Assembly (NCBI RefSeq): GCF_016801775.1 | Contig: NZ_CP069004.1 | Span: 620,001 to 684,000, forward strand | Reading direction: 5' to 3' | DNA: 64,000 bases | From: Sulfitobacter mediterraneus | Lineage (GTDB): Bacteria; Pseudomonadota; Alphaproteobacteria; Rhodobacterales; Rhodobacteraceae | In this document: positions 9,247-19,226 of the stretch, one piece after another | How the letters are laid out: every line of letters starts with the position of its first letter | Position numbering within the stretch: position 1 is the first letter of the stretch | Program-made: the position numbers and the translations under genes | Notes under the pieces: generated by a model | Databases searched by the model: none | What the model saw: the letters and a program-made list of their open reading frames with translations, nothing else | What the model was told of the DNA's origin: nothing

Positions 9247-10506
9247 ATGCTTCAGGTTCTTTCCAGCGCTTGGGCGCTTTTGCTGGGTATGTGTTTGCTG
9301 ATGGTTGGCAACGGCATGCAAGGCACGCTGCTGGGCATCAGGGGCGGAATCGAAAACTTCTCGACCTTCGAGATGTCGATTGTCATGTCGAGCTATTTTG
9401 TCGGGTTTCTGGGGGGCTCCCGCATGGCACCGGGCATGATCCGGCGTGTCGGCCACGTGCGGGTCTTTGCCGCGCTGGCCTCGCTCATCTCGGCAGTGAT
9501 GATCCTTTACCCGACGTTCCCCAATGTCATCGTCTGGTCTTTGGGCCGGGTGTTGATCGGATTCTGTTTTTCTGCCGTATATGTCACCGCCGAAAGCTGG
9601 CTGAACAACGCGGCCACCAACGACAACCGGGGGCAGGCGCTGTCACTTTACATGATCGTGCAAACATTGGGCATCGTGATTGCCCAAGCCCTGCTGCTGA
9701 CTGCCGATCCGTCCGGCTTTGTGCTGTTTGTGATCCCGTCGGTTCTGGTGAGCATCGCCGTGACGCCGATCTTGCTGTCGATCAGCCCGACGCCGGCCTT
9801 TGACACCACCAAACCCATGCGCATCCGCGAGCTGGTCAGCTACTCTCCGCTCGGCTGTGTGGGCATGTTCCTCTTGGGTGGCGTCTTCTCTGCGCAGTTC
9901 GGCATGGCCTCGGTCTATGGCGCCGAAGCCGGGCTAACTGTTGCACAAATCTCACTTTTCGTGGCGATGTTCTTTGTTGGCTCTGTGATCCTGCAATATC
10001 CGATTGGCTGGATTTCCGACCGGATGGACCGGCGCGGATTGATCGTGGTTGTCTCGCTTATCGGAGCGGGGGGATCGGTGCTTGGTATGATGCTGGGCCA
10101 TGTTTTCCCGGTGCTTCTGGTCTCGGCCTTTGTGGTGGGGGGGATGTCGAACCCGCTGTATTCACTGCTGATCGCCCACACCAATGACTTTCTTGAGCAC
10201 GAGGATATGGCCGCAGCTTCCGGTGTTTTGGTCTTTATCAACGGCTTAGGAGCCATCCTTGGGCCTGTGATCACCGGCTGGATGATGGGCACCGCGCTTG
10301 GCCCTGGCGGATTTTACCTGTTCACTGCCGGGCTCTTTATTGCGCTTGCCAGCTATGCCGCCTACCGCTCCACCCGCCGTGCGGGCGTGCCTGTGGATGA
10401 GACCGGCAACTACGTCGCAATCTACCCCTCAGCAACCACCGTCGCAGTCGAAGTCGCGCAGGAAGTTGCCATCGAAGCAGACCAGGATGACGAAAATGAT
10501 ACGTGA
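9247..10506 (+). CDS. MFS transporter (YcaD/multidrug-like)
   Basis: 419 residues, 12 predicted membrane helices in two six-helix halves. ATG 9247 is preferred because AAAAAGGA lies about 9 bases upstream and the first helix starts at once (MLQVLSSAWALLLGMCLLMV); a longer frame to 9175 would add a polar leader. The conserved RVLIGFCFSAVYVTAESWLNN and the loop GWISDRMDRRGLI (a motif A variant) are MFS features. The C-terminal tail is acidic (EADQDDENDT). The substrate is unknown. Confidence 0.85.
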   Translation: MLQVLSSAWALLLGMCLLMVGNGMQGTLLGIRGGIENFSTFEMSIVMSSYFVGFLGGSRMAPGMIRRVGHVRVFAALASLISAVMILYPTFPNVIVWSLGRVLIGFCFSAVYVTAESWLNNAATNDNRGQALSLYMIVQTLGIVIAQALLLTADPSGFVLFVIPSVLVSIAVTPILLSISPTPAFDTTKPMRIRELVSYSPLGCVGMFLLGGVFSAQFGMASVYGAEAGLTVAQISLFVAMFFVGSVILQYPIGWISDRMDRRGLIVVVSLIGAGGSVLGMMLGHVFPVLLVSAFVVGGMSNPLYSLLIAHTNDFLEHEDMAAASGVLVFINGLGAILGPVITGWMMGTALGPGGFYLFTAGLFIALASYAAYRSTRRAGVPVDETGNYVAIYPSATTVAVEVAQEVAIEADQDDENDT

Positions 10507-10613
10507 TAGCGATAACTATGTCGCATTTGATACAATTCGTGAGTAGGCACCGTGGTTAAATTCCTCTTAGCATGGAATGTCTTAACCGTGCAGCACGATA
10601 AAGGGAGCGCACC

Positions 10614-11201
10614 ATGGTAGGGCCTGAAGAGATCCTTGAGTTCTGGTTGGATGAAATCGGACCCAAGGGCTGGTATGAAGCAAGCGATGCTTTGGACAGT
10701 CAGATCCGGGACCGGTTTCACGAAACCTGGCAAGCCGCCTGTGAGGGCAAATTTTCACTATGGCTGACCTATCCGTCGGGCGCATTGGCGTACATCATTT
10801 TGATGGATCAGTTTCCCCGCAACATGTTCCGCGGCAGTGGCGAGGCCTTTGCAAGTGATCGGATCGCGCTGACGGCGGCCAAGGCGGCGATCAACAAGGG
10901 CTGGGATCTGCGCATTGATGAACCCGCGCGGCAGTTCTTTTACCTGCCGCTGATGCATTCGGAGAACCTTTGTGATCAGGAGCGTTGTGTGCGGCTGATG
11001 TGTGAACGCATGCCCCAGAACCGCGAAGGCAATCTGCTGCATGCCCGTGCGCATCGCGAAGTGATCCGCAAGTTTGGTCGCTTCCCATATCGCAACGATG
11101 CGCTGTCTCGCACGCCGACCCAGCTTGAAACGGCCTATGTGGCAAATGGCGGCTACGGTGCTACAGTGCGGGAACTACAGGCCGACATGCAGGCGGCCTG
11201 A
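10614..11201 (+). CDS. DUF924 family protein
   Basis: 195 residues matching the DUF924 family, an all-helical TPR-like fold. Characteristic segments are EILEFWLDEIGPKGWYEASD at the N-terminus, LILLDQFPRNMFRG-type (here YIILMDQFPRNMFRG), FFYLPLMHSENL and HREVIRKFGRFPYRN. The function is not known. It is preceded by the MFS gene and followed by lpdA 88 bp downstream, with a palindrome between. Confidence 0.88.
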   Translation: MVGPEEILEFWLDEIGPKGWYEASDALDSQIRDRFHETWQAACEGKFSLWLTYPSGALAYIILMDQFPRNMFRGSGEAFASDRIALTAAKAAINKGWDLRIDEPARQFFYLPLMHSENLCDQERCVRLMCERMPQNREGNLLHARAHREVIRKFGRFPYRNDALSRTPTQLETAYVANGGYGATVRELQADMQAA

Positions 11202-11234
11202 CCCTGCGGCAATCTCGCGGTTGTGGCGGGTGGG

Positions 11235-11260
11235 AATATAGTTTAATGGTAAACTATATT
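11235..11260. promoter_or_regulatory. perfect inverted repeat in the lpdA leader
   Basis: AATATAGTTT and AAACTATATT are exact reverse complements separated by AATGGT. It lies 30 bp before the lpdA ATG, where an operator or mRNA leader hairpin would act. The AT-rich sequence stands out from its surroundings. The core TAGTTTAATGGTAAAC also resembles the D-arm of a bacterial tRNA-Gly, but no tRNA follows. Confidence 0.5.
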
Positions 11261-11289
11261 CTGCAATCGTCACACAGTGAGGAAGTTCT

Positions 11290-12684
11290 ATGGCCGCGAA
11301 ATCCTTTGATTTGATTGTTATCGGGGCTGGCCCCGGTGGCTATGTTGCCGCGATTCGCGGTGCCCAACTGGGCATGAATGTCGCGATTGTTGAGCGTGAA
11401 CATCTGGGCGGCATTTGCCTCAACTGGGGATGTATCCCGACCAAGGCCTTGCTGCGCTCTTCCGAAGTGTTCCACCTGATGCACCGTGCCAAGGAATTTG
11501 GCCTCAAGGCAGACGGCATCGGCTATGATCTGGATGCGGTTGTCAAACGCTCGCGCAAAGTGGCGGGGCAATTGTCGGGCGGCATCGGCCACCTGATGAA
11601 AAAGAACAAGATCACCGTCTTTATGGGGGCCGCGAAACTGGCCGGCAAGGGCAAGGTACACGTCAAAACCGACAAGGGCGAAGAAGACCTGACAGCCAAG
11701 AACATCGTTGTCGCCACCGGCGCCCGCGCCCGCGAACTGCCGGGGCTAGAGGCCGACGGCAAACTGGTCTGGACCTACAAACACGCGCTGCAGCCAGCGC
11801 ATATGCCGAAAAAGCTGCTGGTCATCGGATCAGGGGCCATCGGGATTGAATTTGCCAGCTTCTACAACACCTTGGGTGCAGATACGACCGTGGTTGAAGT
11901 GATGGATCGTGTCCTTCCGGTTGAAGATGCCGAGATTTCGGCTTTCGCCAAAAAGGCGTTTGAAAAGCAGGGCATGAAGATCATGCAAAAGGCGATGGTC
12001 AAACAGCTTGATCGTGCCAAAGACAAGGTGACCGCGCATATCGAGGTGGGCGGCAAGACTGAGAAACACGAGTTTGACACCGTCATTTCCGCCGTTGGGA
12101 TTGTCGGCAACGTCGAAGGGCTGGGCCTGGAAGAGCTGGGCGTCAAGATCGACCGCACCCATGTGGTGACTGACGAATATTGCCGCACCGGTGTGGACGG
12201 TCTCTATGCCATCGGCGACATCGCTGGCGCGCCATGGCTGGCGCACAAGGCCAGCCACGAAGGGGTTATGGTTGCCGAACATATGGCGGGTCAGAAGGTC
12301 CATGCGATCAAGCCGGAATCCATCGCGGGCTGCACCTATTGCCATCCGCAGGTTGCCTCGGTCGGCTATACCGAGGCCAAAGCCAAGGAACTGGGCTATG
12401 ACATCAAGGTGGGTCGCTTCCCCTTCATCGGCAACGGCAAGGCGATTGCATTGGGGGAACCCGAAGGCATGATCAAGACCGTCTTTGACGCCAAAACCGG
12501 CGAACTTCTGGGCGCACATATGGTCGGGGCCGAAGTGACCGAGCTGATCCAGGGCTATGTTGTGGGCCGCCAGCTTGAGACCACCGAAGAAGACCTGATG
12601 AACACCGTCTTCCCGCATCCAACACTCAGCGAGATGATGCATGAGGCGGTGCTGGATGCCTATGGGCGCGTGATCCACATGTAA
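11290..12684 (+). CDS. lpdA: dihydrolipoyl dehydrogenase (E3)
   Basis: 464 residues, typical E3 length. FAD-binding GAGPGGYVAAIRGAQLG at the N-terminus, redox disulfide in GGICLNWGCIPTK (Cys-x4-Cys), NAD site IGSGAIGIEFASFYNTLG, second FAD motif YAIGDIAGAPWLAHKA, and the C-terminal catalytic HPTLSE. It reoxidises the lipoamide of 2-oxo acid dehydrogenase or glycine cleavage complexes. No E1 or E2 gene is adjacent, so it is probably the shared or a stand-alone E3. GAGGAA lies 7 bases before the ATG. Confidence 0.95.
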   Translation: MAAKSFDLIVIGAGPGGYVAAIRGAQLGMNVAIVEREHLGGICLNWGCIPTKALLRSSEVFHLMHRAKEFGLKADGIGYDLDAVVKRSRKVAGQLSGGIGHLMKKNKITVFMGAAKLAGKGKVHVKTDKGEEDLTAKNIVVATGARARELPGLEADGKLVWTYKHALQPAHMPKKLLVIGSGAIGIEFASFYNTLGADTTVVEVMDRVLPVEDAEISAFAKKAFEKQGMKIMQKAMVKQLDRAKDKVTAHIEVGGKTEKHEFDTVISAVGIVGNVEGLGLEELGVKIDRTHVVTDEYCRTGVDGLYAIGDIAGAPWLAHKASHEGVMVAEHMAGQKVHAIKPESIAGCTYCHPQVASVGYTEAKAKELGYDIKVGRFPFIGNGKAIALGEPEGMIKTVFDAKTGELLGAHMVGAEVTELIQGYVVGRQLETTEEDLMNTVFPHPTLSEMMHEAVLDAYGRVIHM

Positions 12685-12780
12685 ACCAAGCCGGGGGGCT
12701 GGAAGGCCCCTCGCGTTTCGGGCAAGGTGGGCCATTCAACGGCCCATCTATTGCGTGCCGGTTCCCAAGGCAGTGCAAGC

Positions 12781-13938
12781 GTGACCGACAGAACTTCTTT
12801 TCCTCTTGTGTTCGCCCTCTGGGGCGCGGGCCTCGGCGCGGCGGCGCAATATGGCAAGGTCAGCGTGATTTTTGACCTGTTGCCAGAGGTTTATCCCAAT
12901 GCGGGTGCCGCCCTTGGCTTTGTCGTATCACTGGTCGGTTTCATTGGCATCCTTTTTGGTGTGGCGGCTGGCCTGTTGGTGGCGCGAATCCGCTATCGGC
13001 GGGCGTTGCTGTCGGCCCTGTGGCTGGGCGCGGCGGTTTCTTTAGTCCAAGCGTTATTGCCGCCCTTGCCGTGGATGTTGCTCAGCCGGGTGGCCGAGGG
13101 GCTGTCGCACCTGGCCATCGTTGTGGCCGCACCCACCTTGATCGCCCAGATCAGCGCCCCCAGACATCGCGGTTTCACGCTGACCCTCTGGGGCACCTTC
13201 TTTGGCGTCGCCTTTGCGGTGCTGGCCTTTGCCGGGCGACCCTTGGCGATCTCATGGGGGCTGCCCGCGCTCTTTGCCGCGCATGGCCTCTACATGGCGG
13301 GTTTTGCCCTGTACCTGTCCGCGCGGTTGCGGGCCTTGCCCGCCGAAGCCGCCCAGCCCGCAATTTCCCTGACAGGCCTGTTGCGCGATCATGGTGTGAT
13401 CTACCGCTCCGCCCGTTTGGCCGCGCCAGCAGCAGGTTGGCTTTTCTATACCTTCAGCTTTGTCTCCGTTCTGACGGTTCTGCCGCCCTATCTGGACCCC
13501 GATCTGCGCAATGTGATCATGGGTGCGATGCCACTGACCAGTATCGCGGTGTCCATGACGCTTGGCGTGGCTCTTTTGCGGCGCCTCACGGCGGTGCAGG
13601 TGGTCGAACTGGGCTTTGCCCTGTCCGCATTGGCGGTGCTCTGGCTTTGGGCGGAGCCGGGTGCGCCTTTGGCCTGTCTGGCGCTTGCCGGGGCGATGGG
13701 GCTGATCCAAGGGGCCAGCTTTGCCGCAGTGCCGCAACTCAACGATACCGCCGCAGGGCAGGCCCGCGCCAACGGCGCGATGGCGCAAATGGGCAATATC
13801 GGCAACACCATCGGCACCCCGATCATGGCAGCAGGCCTTTCGATTGCGGGCTACACCGCGCTGCCGCTGCTGGCAGGTGGCGCCTTTGCGCTGGGTCTTG
13901 CGACGCATTTGTGGTTGGCGCATCTGCGCGCAAACTAA
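12781..13938 (+). CDS. MFS transporter
   Basis: 385 residues from the GTG at 12781 (an upstream GTG at 12727 would add 18 polar residues). Twelve hydrophobic segments are apparent, with motif-like FIGILFGVAAGLLVARIRYRRAL after helix 2 and RVAEGLSHLAIVVAAPTLIAQ around helix 4-5. It is unrelated in detail to the MFS gene at 9.2 kb. The substrate is unknown. It lies between lpdA and uvrA on the same strand, with no obvious functional link. Confidence 0.8.
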   Translation: MTDRTSFPLVFALWGAGLGAAAQYGKVSVIFDLLPEVYPNAGAALGFVVSLVGFIGILFGVAAGLLVARIRYRRALLSALWLGAAVSLVQALLPPLPWMLLSRVAEGLSHLAIVVAAPTLIAQISAPRHRGFTLTLWGTFFGVAFAVLAFAGRPLAISWGLPALFAAHGLYMAGFALYLSARLRALPAEAAQPAISLTGLLRDHGVIYRSARLAAPAAGWLFYTFSFVSVLTVLPPYLDPDLRNVIMGAMPLTSIAVSMTLGVALLRRLTAVQVVELGFALSALAVLWLWAEPGAPLACLALAGAMGLIQGASFAAVPQLNDTAAGQARANGAMAQMGNIGNTIGTPIMAAGLSIAGYTALPLLAGGAFALGLATHLWLAHLRAN

Positions 13939-13941
13939 AAT

Positions 13942-13956
13942 GTTCGCCTTTAGTTC
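13942..13956 (+). promoter_or_regulatory. LexA (SOS) box of the alphaproteobacterial type, upstream of uvrA
   Basis: GTTC-GCCTTTA-GTTC, an exact match to the GTTC-N7-GTTC direct-repeat site bound by LexA in Rhodobacter and relatives. It is 64 bp before the uvrA start, a normal position for an SOS operator, and just after the MFS stop codon. Confidence 0.85.
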
Positions 13957-14019
13957 TCATTTTTTCGTTGGAGAATCCCTGGAGGACAACTATGTACAAA
14001 CCGTTAATGGGGGTGCTGC

Positions 14020-16905
14020 ATGGCAGAGCTGAAACATATCGAGGTCCGCGGCGCGCGCGAGCATAATCTCAAAAGCATCGACGTGGACATTCCGCGCGAT
14101 AAGCTGGTGGTGATCACCGGCCTGTCGGGCTCGGGCAAATCCTCGCTCGCGTTTGACACGATCTATGCCGAAGGGCAGCGCCGCTATGTGGAATCGCTGT
14201 CGGCCTATGCCCGGCAATTCCTTGATATGATGCAGAAACCTGATGTTGATCACATCGCAGGTCTCAGCCCGGCAATCTCGATTGAGCAAAAGACAACGTC
14301 AAAAAACCCGCGCTCTACGGTTGGGACGGTGACCGAAATTTACGACTACATGCGTCTGCTGTTCGCCCGTGTCGGCACGCCCTACAGCCCTGAAACCGGC
14401 AAACCCATTGAGGCGCAGCAGGTGCAAGATATGGTCGACCGGATCATGGCGATGGAGGAGGGCACGCGCGCCTATCTTCTGGCCCCGATCATTCGCGACC
14501 GAAAAGGCGAATACCGAAAGGAATTCATCGAGTTGCGCAAGCAAGGCTTCCAGCGGGTCAAGGTCGACGGTGCGTTCTATGAGTTGGACGAACCGCCGAC
14601 GCTGGACAAGAAATTCCGCCACGACATTGACGTGGTGGTGGACCGGATCGTGGTCCGCGAGGGGCTTGAGACACGGCTGGCGGACAGTTTGCGCACGGCG
14701 CTGGATCTGGCAGATGGCATTGCCGTTCTGGAAACCGCGCCCAGCGAAGGCGATCCGGAACGCTATACCTTTTCAGAGAAATTTGCCTGCCCGGTCAGTG
14801 GTTTCACCATTCCCGAGATCGAGCCGCGGTTGTTCTCTTTCAACGCGCCCTTTGGCGCTTGTCCCTCTTGTGACGGGCTGGGGGTCGAGCTGTTTTTTGA
14901 CGAACGGTTGGTGGTACCCGACCAGAACCTGAAGATCTATGACGGCGCATTGGCCCCGTGGCGCAAGGGCAAGAGCCCCTATTTCAAGCAGACCATTGAG
15001 GCCATTGCCAAACATTACGAATTTAACCAAAACACCAAGTGGAAAGATCTGGACCCCAAGGTGCAGCAGGTTTTCCTCTATGGCTCCGGCAAGGAAGAGA
15101 TCAAATTCCGCTACGACGAAGGCGGGCGGGTCTATGAGGTCACCCGCGTTTTTGAGGGGGTAATCCCCAACATGGAACGCCGCTACCGCGAGACCGACAG
15201 CAACTGGATCCGCGAAGAGTTTGAGCGCTACCAGAACAACAGGCACTGCGGCACCTGCGGGGGCTATCGTCTGCGGGCCGAAGCCTTGGCCGTGAAGATC
15301 GGCCCCAGCGACGGTCCGGCGGATCAATTGCTGCACGCAGGTCAGGTTGTTCAGATGTCCATCCGCGAGGCTTTTGACTGGTGTAACACAGTGCCGGGAC
15401 ATCTGAAGGTTCAGAAGAACGAGATCGCCAAGGCGATTTTGAAAGAGATCCGAGAGCGTCTTGGATTCCTAAATAACGTGGGATTAGAATACCTTACGCT
15501 TGCACGTTCAAGTGGTACATTAAGTGGCGGGGAAAGTCAGCGTATCCGTCTGGCCAGCCAGATCGGCTCTGGCTTGACGGGTGTTCTCTATGTGCTGGAT
15601 GAGCCATCGATCGGCCTGCACCAGCGTGACAATGATCGTCTGCTCCTGACCCTCAAGAATCTGCGTGATCAGGGCAATACCGTGATCGTCGTTGAACATG
15701 ACGAGGAAGCGATCCGTGAGGCCGACTATGTTTTTGACATCGGGCCGGGTGCCGGCGTGCATGGCGGACAGGTTGTGTCTCATGGCACGCCGGACGTTGT
15801 TGCAGCGGATGAAAATTCCATCACCGGGCAGTATCTGACCGGCAAGCGCGAGATTGCCGTGCCCGCCACGCGGCGCAAGGGCAACAAGAAAAAGGTGCAG
15901 GTGGTCAAGGCCACGGGCAACAATCTGCAAAACGTTACTGTCGATTTCCCCTTGGGCAAATTTGTCTGCGTGACGGGGGTATCGGGGGGCGGCAAATCCA
16001 CGCTGACCATCGAAACCCTGTTCAAAACCGCATCCATGAACCTCAATGGCGCACGGCAAACACCGGCCCCTTGCGAGACCATCAAGGGGCTGGAACATCT
16101 GGACAAGGTGATCGACATTGACCAGCGGCCCATCGGGCGCACGCCGCGATCCAACCCTGCCACATACACTGGCGCCTTCACCCCGATCCGCGATTGGTTT
16201 GCCGGACTTCCCGAAGCCAAGGCAAGGGGTTACAAGCCAGGGCGGTTCTCGTTCAACGTCAAGGGCGGCCGCTGTGAGGCCTGTCAGGGCGATGGTGTGA
16301 TCAAGATCGAGATGCACTTTTTGCCGGACGTTTACGTGGAGTGCGAGACCTGCAAGGGTGCCCGTTACAACCGCGAAACCCTGGAGATCAAATTCAAGGG
16401 CAAAAGCATCGCCGATGTGTTGGATATGACCGTGGAAGACGCGCAGAGCTTCTTTCAGGCGGTGCCGTCGATCCGCGAGAAAATGGACGCGCTGATGCGT
16501 GTTGGCCTTGGTTATATCAAGGTCGGTCAGCAGGCGACAACGCTGTCCGGCGGTGAGGCGCAGCGGGTGAAGCTGTCCAAGGAGTTGTCAAAACGGTCGA
16601 CCGGACGCACGCTCTATATTCTGGATGAACCGACGACGGGCCTGCACTTCGAAGATGTGCGTAAGTTGTTGGAAGTGCTGCATGAACTGGTGGATCAGGG
16701 CAATTCCGTTGTGGTGATTGAGCATAATCTCGACGTGGTGAAAACCGCCGACCATATCATCGACATCGGTCCTGAAGGCGGCGATGGCGGTGGCCGTGTG
16801 GTGGCGACTGGCACACCAGAAAAGGTCGCCGAAGTCGCGGAGAGCTACACCGGCAGATACCTCAAGCCGATGCTCGAAAAACGCACCAAAGTCGCGGCGG
16901 AGTGA
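14020..16905 (+). CDS. uvrA: excinuclease ABC subunit UvrA
   Basis: 961 residues, full-length UvrA. Two ABC ATPase modules: Walker [15 protein letters not shown] near residue 31 and [15 protein letters not shown] near 652; signature LSGGE in both halves; zinc-binding cysteines in [23 protein letters not shown] and CETCKG. It is the damage-recognition subunit of nucleotide excision repair. The LexA box upstream shows SOS induction. The ATG is preceded by a G-rich ribosome site. Confidence 0.97.
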   Translation: MAELKHIEVRGAREHNLKSIDVDIPRDKLVVITGLSGSGKSSLAFDTIYAEGQRRYVESLSAYARQFLDMMQKPDVDHIAGLSPAISIEQKTTSKNPRSTVGTVTEIYDYMRLLFARVGTPYSPETGKPIEAQQVQDMVDRIMAMEEGTRAYLLAPIIRDRKGEYRKEFIELRKQGFQRVKVDGAFYELDEPPTLDKKFRHDIDVVVDRIVVREGLETRLADSLRTALDLADGIAVLETAPSEGDPERYTFSEKFACPVSGFTIPEIEPRLFSFNAPFGACPSCDGLGVELFFDERLVVPDQNLKIYDGALAPWRKGKSPYFKQTIEAIAKHYEFNQNTKWKDLDPKVQQVFLYGSGKEEIKFRYDEGGRVYEVTRVFEGVIPNMERRYRETDSNWIREEFERYQNNRHCGTCGGYRLRAEALAVKIGPSDGPADQLLHAGQVVQMSIREAFDWCNTVPGHLKVQKNEIAKAILKEIRERLGFLNNVGLEYLTLARSSGTLSGGESQRIRLASQIGSGLTGVLYVLDEPSIGLHQRDNDRLLLTLKNLRDQGNTVIVVEHDEEAIREADYVFDIGPGAGVHGGQVVSHGTPDVVAADENSITGQYLTGKREIAVPATRRKGNKKKVQVVKATGNNLQNVTVDFPLGKFVCVTGVSGGGKSTLTIETLFKTASMNLNGARQTPAPCETIKGLEHLDKVIDIDQRPIGRTPRSNPATYTGAFTPIRDWFAGLPEAKARGYKPGRFSFNVKGGRCEACQGDGVIKIEMHFLPDVYVECETCKGARYNRETLEIKFKGKSIADVLDMTVEDAQSFFQAVPSIREKMDALMRVGLGYIKVGQQATTLSGGEAQRVKLSKELSKRSTGRTLYILDEPTTGLHFEDVRKLLEVLHELVDQGNSVVVIEHNLDVVKTADHIIDIGPEGGDGGGRVVATGTPEKVAEVAESYTGRYLKPMLEKRTKVAAE

Positions 16906-16924
16906 CCCGTCCGCCGCGCTTGGG

Positions 16925-18262
16925 CTAAGGGGCAGTAAGGCTCAAATCCAGCAGGCGGGTGAAATCGGACGCGTTCAGGCTGTCGAAATTATCGCTCAGC
17001 TGTTCCAGCTCTTTTGCGCGATTGCTGCCGATGACCGGGTCGGCAAAGAGATGGAATTTCTCTGAAATCTCCGCATCTGACAGTGGCAGGTCATTGTCAC
17101 CCTTGGGGGTGCGCGGCTGGTCCTGAAGGCTGCGCCCATCGGTGGTGTGGATCGTCACCTGCGCCCAACGTTTGCCATGAGAGATTTTGGTGAAATGGTC
17201 GTCGTCGATCAAGTTCACCAGATTGCTAATTCTTTTGATTTCGGGGTCTTGCAGGGTGCTTGCCGCCAATTCAGGCACCCCGATCTGGCCGCGCACGATC
17301 ATCGTGGCGACAGGAAATGCAATGCCATAAGCAAACTCGTCCGGGGTGGCCGGATTGTGCCCGGCAAGGCGCGTGGCGTTGTGGAATGTGGCGATATCGA
17401 TGCCCGCGATGTCCTGTGGTGTCAGGCCGTATTCTGCCATCAAATGCGCCACGGCATCGATGCTCGGATGGGCCCAGCGGCAGCAAGGATAGGCCTTGTA
17501 GGACGTGTCTTCGACCGTGCGCCATTTGCTGCCCAGATCCTCCCAGAACTCGGGCGCTTGCTCGCACGTCAGGGCAGGGGCGCCGGTGAACCCTTCACGC
17601 GCCAGATAGGCCGCCACAACGCCGGAGGGCGCACCCCAGCCGACGCCGTCACGCACCATGGTGGGATAATCGATGCAGCGCATCATCTGGCTGCGCGGGC
17701 CGTGGTATTCGGCGATACCTGCCGCCTGTCGCAAGGCTTCCGCATCGCATCCCAGCATCCGCGCGGCAGCCACAGCCACGCCAACGGCGGTCCAGGAACC
17801 GGAGGTGTGATAATCAGGACAGGTCGCGTGCTGGGCAAGGCCGGCACGGCAGCTGATCTCGTAGCAGACCGCAAGATACACCGCAAAATCCCGCCCGGTC
17901 AGGGGGTTATCCACCACTTCTGCCATCGCCAAAAGCGCCGGAAACGCGGCGGATCCGACGTGGCCTTTGCAAGGTGAGGTGGTGTCATGGGCGTCGATCG
18001 CATCCACGGTAAACCCGCCCGCCATCGCCGCGCCCGCAGGGGAGAGCAGACTGCCGTCCATCAATGCCCGTGCGCCGCCCGCCGTGCCGGGGCCGAAGGT
18101 TGCCCGCGCCCCGCGCACCGCATATTTTGCCATATCCGTGGTAGACGCCACGGCCGCCACGCCCAAAGTGTCGGTGAAGGATCGCCGCAACACCGCCAGC
18201 AGGTCTGCAGGCAGGTCGGCATAGGTCAAACTGGCGGAAAATTCGTGAAAAGGGACAGGCAT
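16925..18262 (-). CDS. MmgE/PrpD family protein
   Basis: 445 residues covering the MmgE/PrpD domain (2-methylcitrate dehydratase / cis-aconitate decarboxylase-like fold). Family segments visible include DAHDTTSPCKGHVGSAAFPA (active-site His region), GVAVAAARMLGCDAEALRQA and SYKAYPCCRWAHPSIDA. The substrate is uncertain; the family includes dehydratases and isomerases of branched acids. It lies 71 bp after mmsB on the same strand, so it is probably the last gene of the valine-catabolic operon and may handle a related branched acid. Confidence 0.82.
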   Translation of the reverse strand: MPVPFHEFSASLTYADLPADLLAVLRRSFTDTLGVAAVASTTDMAKYAVRGARATFGPGTAGGARALMDGSLLSPAGAAMAGGFTVDAIDAHDTTSPCKGHVGSAAFPALLAMAEVVDNPLTGRDFAVYLAVCYEISCRAGLAQHATCPDYHTSGSWTAVGVAVAAARMLGCDAEALRQAAGIAEYHGPRSQMMRCIDYPTMVRDGVGWGAPSGVVAAYLAREGFTGAPALTCEQAPEFWEDLGSKWRTVEDTSYKAYPCCRWAHPSIDAVAHLMAEYGLTPQDIAGIDIATFHNATRLAGHNPATPDEFAYGIAFPVATMIVRGQIGVPELAASTLQDPEIKRISNLVNLIDDDHFTKISHGKRWAQVTIHTTDGRSLQDQPRTPKGDNDLPLSDAEISEKFHLFADPVIGSNRAKELEQLSDNFDSLNASDFTRLLDLSLTAP

Positions 18263-18333
18263 ATCAGGCTCCAGCGCTGTGGTATCCTGTCAGCCTATCC
18301 CTCCAAATGTGGCAGAAATGCCTGTTTGCGACC

Positions 18334-19218
18334 TCAGGAGTCGCGCCCGCGTGAAGCAAACCGTGGCAACATCGCGGAGAAATCCTTGCCTTTGCCATCT
18401 TCGTTCTCAACGAATTGCGCATAAAGCTGCCGTGCCAACGCGCCCATCGGCGTGTCGGCATCGACCATTTCGGCGGCTTGCTGGCTCAGGCCCAGATCCT
18501 TGAGCATCAGTTCAGCTGCAAATCCAGGTTTATAGTCGTTATCCGACGGTGAGGTCGGCCCGACGCCCGGCGCGGGGCAATAGGCGTTCATCGACCAGCT
18601 GTAGCCCGACGAAGTGCTGACCACGTCAAACATCTTCTGCCGGTCGAGGCCCAGTTTGTCGGCCAGGGCAAAGGCCTCGCAGGTGGCGATCATGGTTGCG
18701 CCCAGGATCATGTTGTTGCAGATTTTCGCGGCTTGCCCCGCGCCTGCATCGCCGCAATGCACGGCCTTTTGGCCCATGATGTCAAACAGCGGTTTCGCGG
18801 TATCAAAGGCCTTGTCAGACCCGCCCGCCATAAAGGTCAAGGTGCCGCCCGCGGCCCCGCCGATGCCGCCCGATACCGGAGCGTCAACAGCCATAACGCC
18901 AGCATTTTCAGCAGCTTGCGCGGCGTACCTCGCGCTTTCCACGTCAACGGTCGAGCAATCAATAAACACCGCGCCACTGCGCATATGCGGGATCAATTCA
19001 TCTGCCACCTGGCGCAGGATGGCACCGTTCGGCAACATGGTGATGACCACATCCGCGCCCTGCGCCACCTCTGCGATGCTGGCGGCGGGGGTGACACCCT
19101 CGGCGGTGGTTCCGGCCACGTCAAAGCCGCGGATCCGATGACCCGCTTTGGCCAGATTTGCGGCCATGGGCGCGCCCATGTTGCCAAGTCCGATAAATCC
19201 GATGTTCAGGGCTGTCAT
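18334..19218 (-). CDS. mmsB: 3-hydroxyisobutyrate dehydrogenase
   Basis: 294 residues, standard for the family. N-terminal NAD site GFIGLGNMGAPMAANLAKAG, the substrate motif DAPVSGGIGGAAGGTLTFM, and the catalytic Lys in GAGQAAKICNNM. It oxidises 3-hydroxyisobutyrate to methylmalonate semialdehyde, the step before MmsA in valine breakdown. A strong AGGAGG site precedes the ATG, 8 bp after the hydrolase gene. Confidence 0.95.
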   Translation of the reverse strand: MTALNIGFIGLGNMGAPMAANLAKAGHRIRGFDVAGTTAEGVTPAASIAEVAQGADVVITMLPNGAILRQVADELIPHMRSGAVFIDCSTVDVESARYAAQAAENAGVMAVDAPVSGGIGGAAGGTLTFMAGGSDKAFDTAKPLFDIMGQKAVHCGDAGAGQAAKICNNMILGATMIATCEAFALADKLGLDRQKMFDVVSTSSGYSWSMNAYCPAPGVGPTSPSDNDYKPGFAAELMLKDLGLSQQAAEMVDADTPMGALARQLYAQFVENEDGKGKDFSAMLPRFASRGRDS

Positions 19219-19226
19219 AGGGCCTC

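Noticed and set aside
11221..11275. tRNA-Gly gene
   Set aside because: Only the D-arm-like block matches; acceptor stem, anticodon arm and T-arm are missing.
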